Shown: positions 62,257-64,000 of the stretch, one piece after another | Numbering within the stretch: the stretch's first letter is position 1 | Layout: the number at the start of each line of letters is the position of its first letter | Assembly: GCA_034336665.1 (NCBI GenBank) | Contig: CM067568.1 | Coordinates: 39,536,770 to 39,600,769 of the forward strand | DNA: 64,000 bases | Direction of reading: 5' to 3' | Source: Luscinia megarhynchos | Lineage: Eukaryota > Chordata > Aves > Passeriformes > Turdidae | Notes under the pieces: model-generated | Told to the model about the DNA's origin: nothing | The model's input: the letters and a program-made list of their open reading frames with translations, nothing else | The model's database searches: none | Translations under genes and position numbers: made by a program

Positions 62257-63628
62257 TGTTGTGGTTTGACACTTGCCAAATGACAGGCACCCATGAAAGC
62301 TGCTCACTTACCCTCCTGTGTTACAGCAGGACAGAGGAGAGGAACATTTAACAAAGGGTTCATGAGTTGAGATAAGGACCAGAAAACACTCTAAGGGAAA
62401 AACAGGCTCAGCTTAGAGATACAAAGTGAGTTTATCGCTAACAAAACCAGAGCAGGATAATGAGAAGTAAAACAAACTCTTAAAAACACCTTTTCTCCCT
62501 GCAACCCCTCCCTCCTTCCCACCAACAGCACAGGGAGACAGGGGGTGGCAGTCTCGGTCACTTTGTCACCCAAGGTTTGCTTCCACTGCTCAGGAGAGGA
62601 GTTCTCTTGTGAGACCGTGGGGTCCGTCCCACAGGAGACAGTTCTCTGTGAACTTTTCTGACATGGGCCCAATCTCATGAGCAGCAGTTCCTCCAAAACT
62701 GCTGCAACATGAGTCCCTCCCACGGGCAGACAATCCTCCCAAAACTGCAGCAGCATGAGTCACTCTTCCACAGGGTGCAGTCCTTCAAGGACAGGCTACT
62801 CCAGCCTGGAAGCAGGGTCCTCTCTCTCCACTGGGTCTCCCACTGGACCACAGTCTCCTCCAGGCATCCACCCGCTCCAGCATGGGCACCTCCCCATGGG
62901 CTGTGGGTGGATCTCTGCATCCCCCTGGATCCCATGGCTGTGGATGGATCTCTGCATCCCCCATGGATCCCATGGGCTGTGGATGGATCTCTGCATCCCC
63001 CTGGATCCCATGGGCTGTGGGTGGATCTCTGCATCCCCCATGGATCCCATGGGCTGTGGATGGATCTCTGCATCCCCCTGGATCCCATGGGCTGTGGGTC
63101 GATCTCTGCATCCCCCTGGATCCCATGGGCTGTGGGTGGATCTCTGCATCCCCCTGGATCCCATGGGCTGTGGGTGGATCTCTGCATCCCCCTGGATCCC
63201 ATGGGCTGTGGGTGGATCTCTGCATCCCTGTGGAACCATGGGCCACAGGGACACAGCTGCCTCACCATGGTCCTTACCATGGCCTGCAAAGGAATCTCAG
63301 CTACAGTGCCTGGAGTATCTCCTCCCTCTCTTTCACTGACCTTGGTGTCTCCATGTTGCTTCCCTCACATATTCTTACCACATATTCTCTTGTTTGTCTG
63401 GAATTTAAACTGCGTCATTACTTTTGTTTTAACTTCCTCTTACATATGTAATCACAGAGGCATTACCATAATCTCTAATTGACTCAGCCTCGGCCAGGGT
63501 AGGTCCATCCTCAGAGCCATCAGGAATTGGCTCTACCAGACAGGGTGGAAGCTTCTAGCAGCTTCTCACAGAAGCCACCTCTGTGGCCTACCGTCCACTA
63601 CCAAAAACCAGGCCATGCAAAAACAACA
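62257..63628 (-). mobile_element. Probable solo LTR of an avian ERVL-type endogenous retrovirus, minus orientation
   Basis: The segment starts TGTTGTGG and ends AACAACA on the plus strand, giving the TG...CA ends expected of an LTR. Internal wording matches my memory of a common bird ERVL LTR. This includes the conserved block near 63530-63600 (GAAGCTTCTAGCAGCTTCTC, then GAAGCCACCTCTGT), the TCAGCCTCGGCCAGGGT block near 63485, and the degenerate poly-A signal GATAAA on the minus strand at 62431-62436. No gag, pol or env remnants flank it within the window, so it is either a solo LTR or the partner lies beyond the edge. I could not find a clear target-site duplication, so the ends are approximate. 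Confidence 0.75.
62896..63237. repeat. 38-39 bp minisatellite inside the LTR, about 9 copies
   Basis: Units start at 62896, 62934, 62972, 63010, 63049, 63087, 63125, 63163 and 63201 (last copy degenerate). Two units (62934 and 63010) carry an extra A before TGGATCCC; the unit at 62934 has also lost one G, leaving it 38 bp long. A G/A difference in the TGGGTGG/TGGATGG part also distinguishes units. The unit resembles a segment present singly in the LTR family as I remember it, so the array arose by tandem duplication within the LTR. It is not a CRISPR: there are no spacers. Confidence 0.92.
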
Positions 63629-64000
63629 CAAGATCCTAGGACAGTTACCCAGAAAGCGTGCTCAGAGGGAAAGGGGCCAAGGGATTAATTGTACCTAGTG
63701 CAGAGGGCCTTCAACAAAGTTATTCAGAAGATATTTCACTTTCTGACCTATAGAACCTTGCTGAGTACAAGGAAGAGTACAAGGACATCATGACACAATG
63801 TAAGCACTGAACATGAGATTCCTGTATTTTCTGCATTAGGATATTGATTACAGTTTGATCAGTGCGATCTATCTTGTGCTCTCCTGGTCATGCTGTCCTA
63901 CCAGACAGGGAGGCAAACATGAGTATTTCATCAAGCACTAAACTCCTGATGGATAGAGAATAAATGAGCTTTCGATCAACTCATCAAGGTTACCATGTCC
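63629..64000. other. Unique sequence to the window edge, no feature seen
   Basis: No recognisable coding or repeat feature beyond the LTR end. Confidence 0.5.

Noticed and set aside
62896..63237. CRISPR-like regularly spaced repeats
   Set aside because: Units are directly adjacent with no variable spacers, and the genome is vertebrate.
62675..63482. Repeat proteins of about 150-257 codons in six frames
   Set aside because: Produced by a stop-free 38-bp minisatellite inside an LTR; no start context or conserved domain favours any one frame.

Overview
This 64 kb window looks like a vertebrate nuclear genome, most probably a bird and likely a passerine. It holds one intact intronless gene that I recognise, IRF2BPL (minus strand, 40626-42839). 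Repeat density is low. There is a tRNA-Ile-derived SINE with a CR1-like 3' end (30205-30350), which resembles the songbird TguSINE1 family. There is also an avian ERVL-type LTR (62257-63628, minus orientation). Both repeat names come from memory of the families, not from a search.

Layout. About 40 kb on the 3' side of IRF2BPL (1-39.9 kb) and about 18 kb on its 5' side beyond the promoter region show no convincing protein-coding exons. They are mostly AT-rich unique sequence, as expected for the regulatory desert around a developmental or neuronal transcriptional regulator. Several islands stand out in this background: a GC-rich patch with a perfect RFX X-box (17.03-17.9 kb); a small CpG-dense patch with a CTCF-like motif and a CR1-tail fragment (22.07-22.56 kb); a long (CCCTT)n array (25.6-25.9 kb); an octamer-containing inverted repeat (28.12-28.18 kb); and a moderately GC-rich block (34.6-36.0 kb).

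The gene domain. The IRF2BPL 3' UTR probably ends near a polyadenylation signal at 39907-39912. The whole coding exon lies in a large CpG island that runs upstream through the promoter to about 44.8 kb. A consensus splice donor on the opposite strand (44221) suggests a divergent non-coding transcript. A second small CpG island lies at 47.95-48.17 kb, followed by a long pure (AAGAG)n array (48.72-48.94 kb).

The right end (62.26-63.63 kb) is a probable solo LTR. Inside it, a 38-39 bp segment has expanded into about nine tandem copies, and all six frames happen to be open across the array. I found no viral genes, CRISPR arrays, functional tRNA or rRNA genes, or multi-gene system. Apart from IRF2BPL, the long open frames seen here are explained by GC-rich antisense shadows or by tandem repeats without stop codons.
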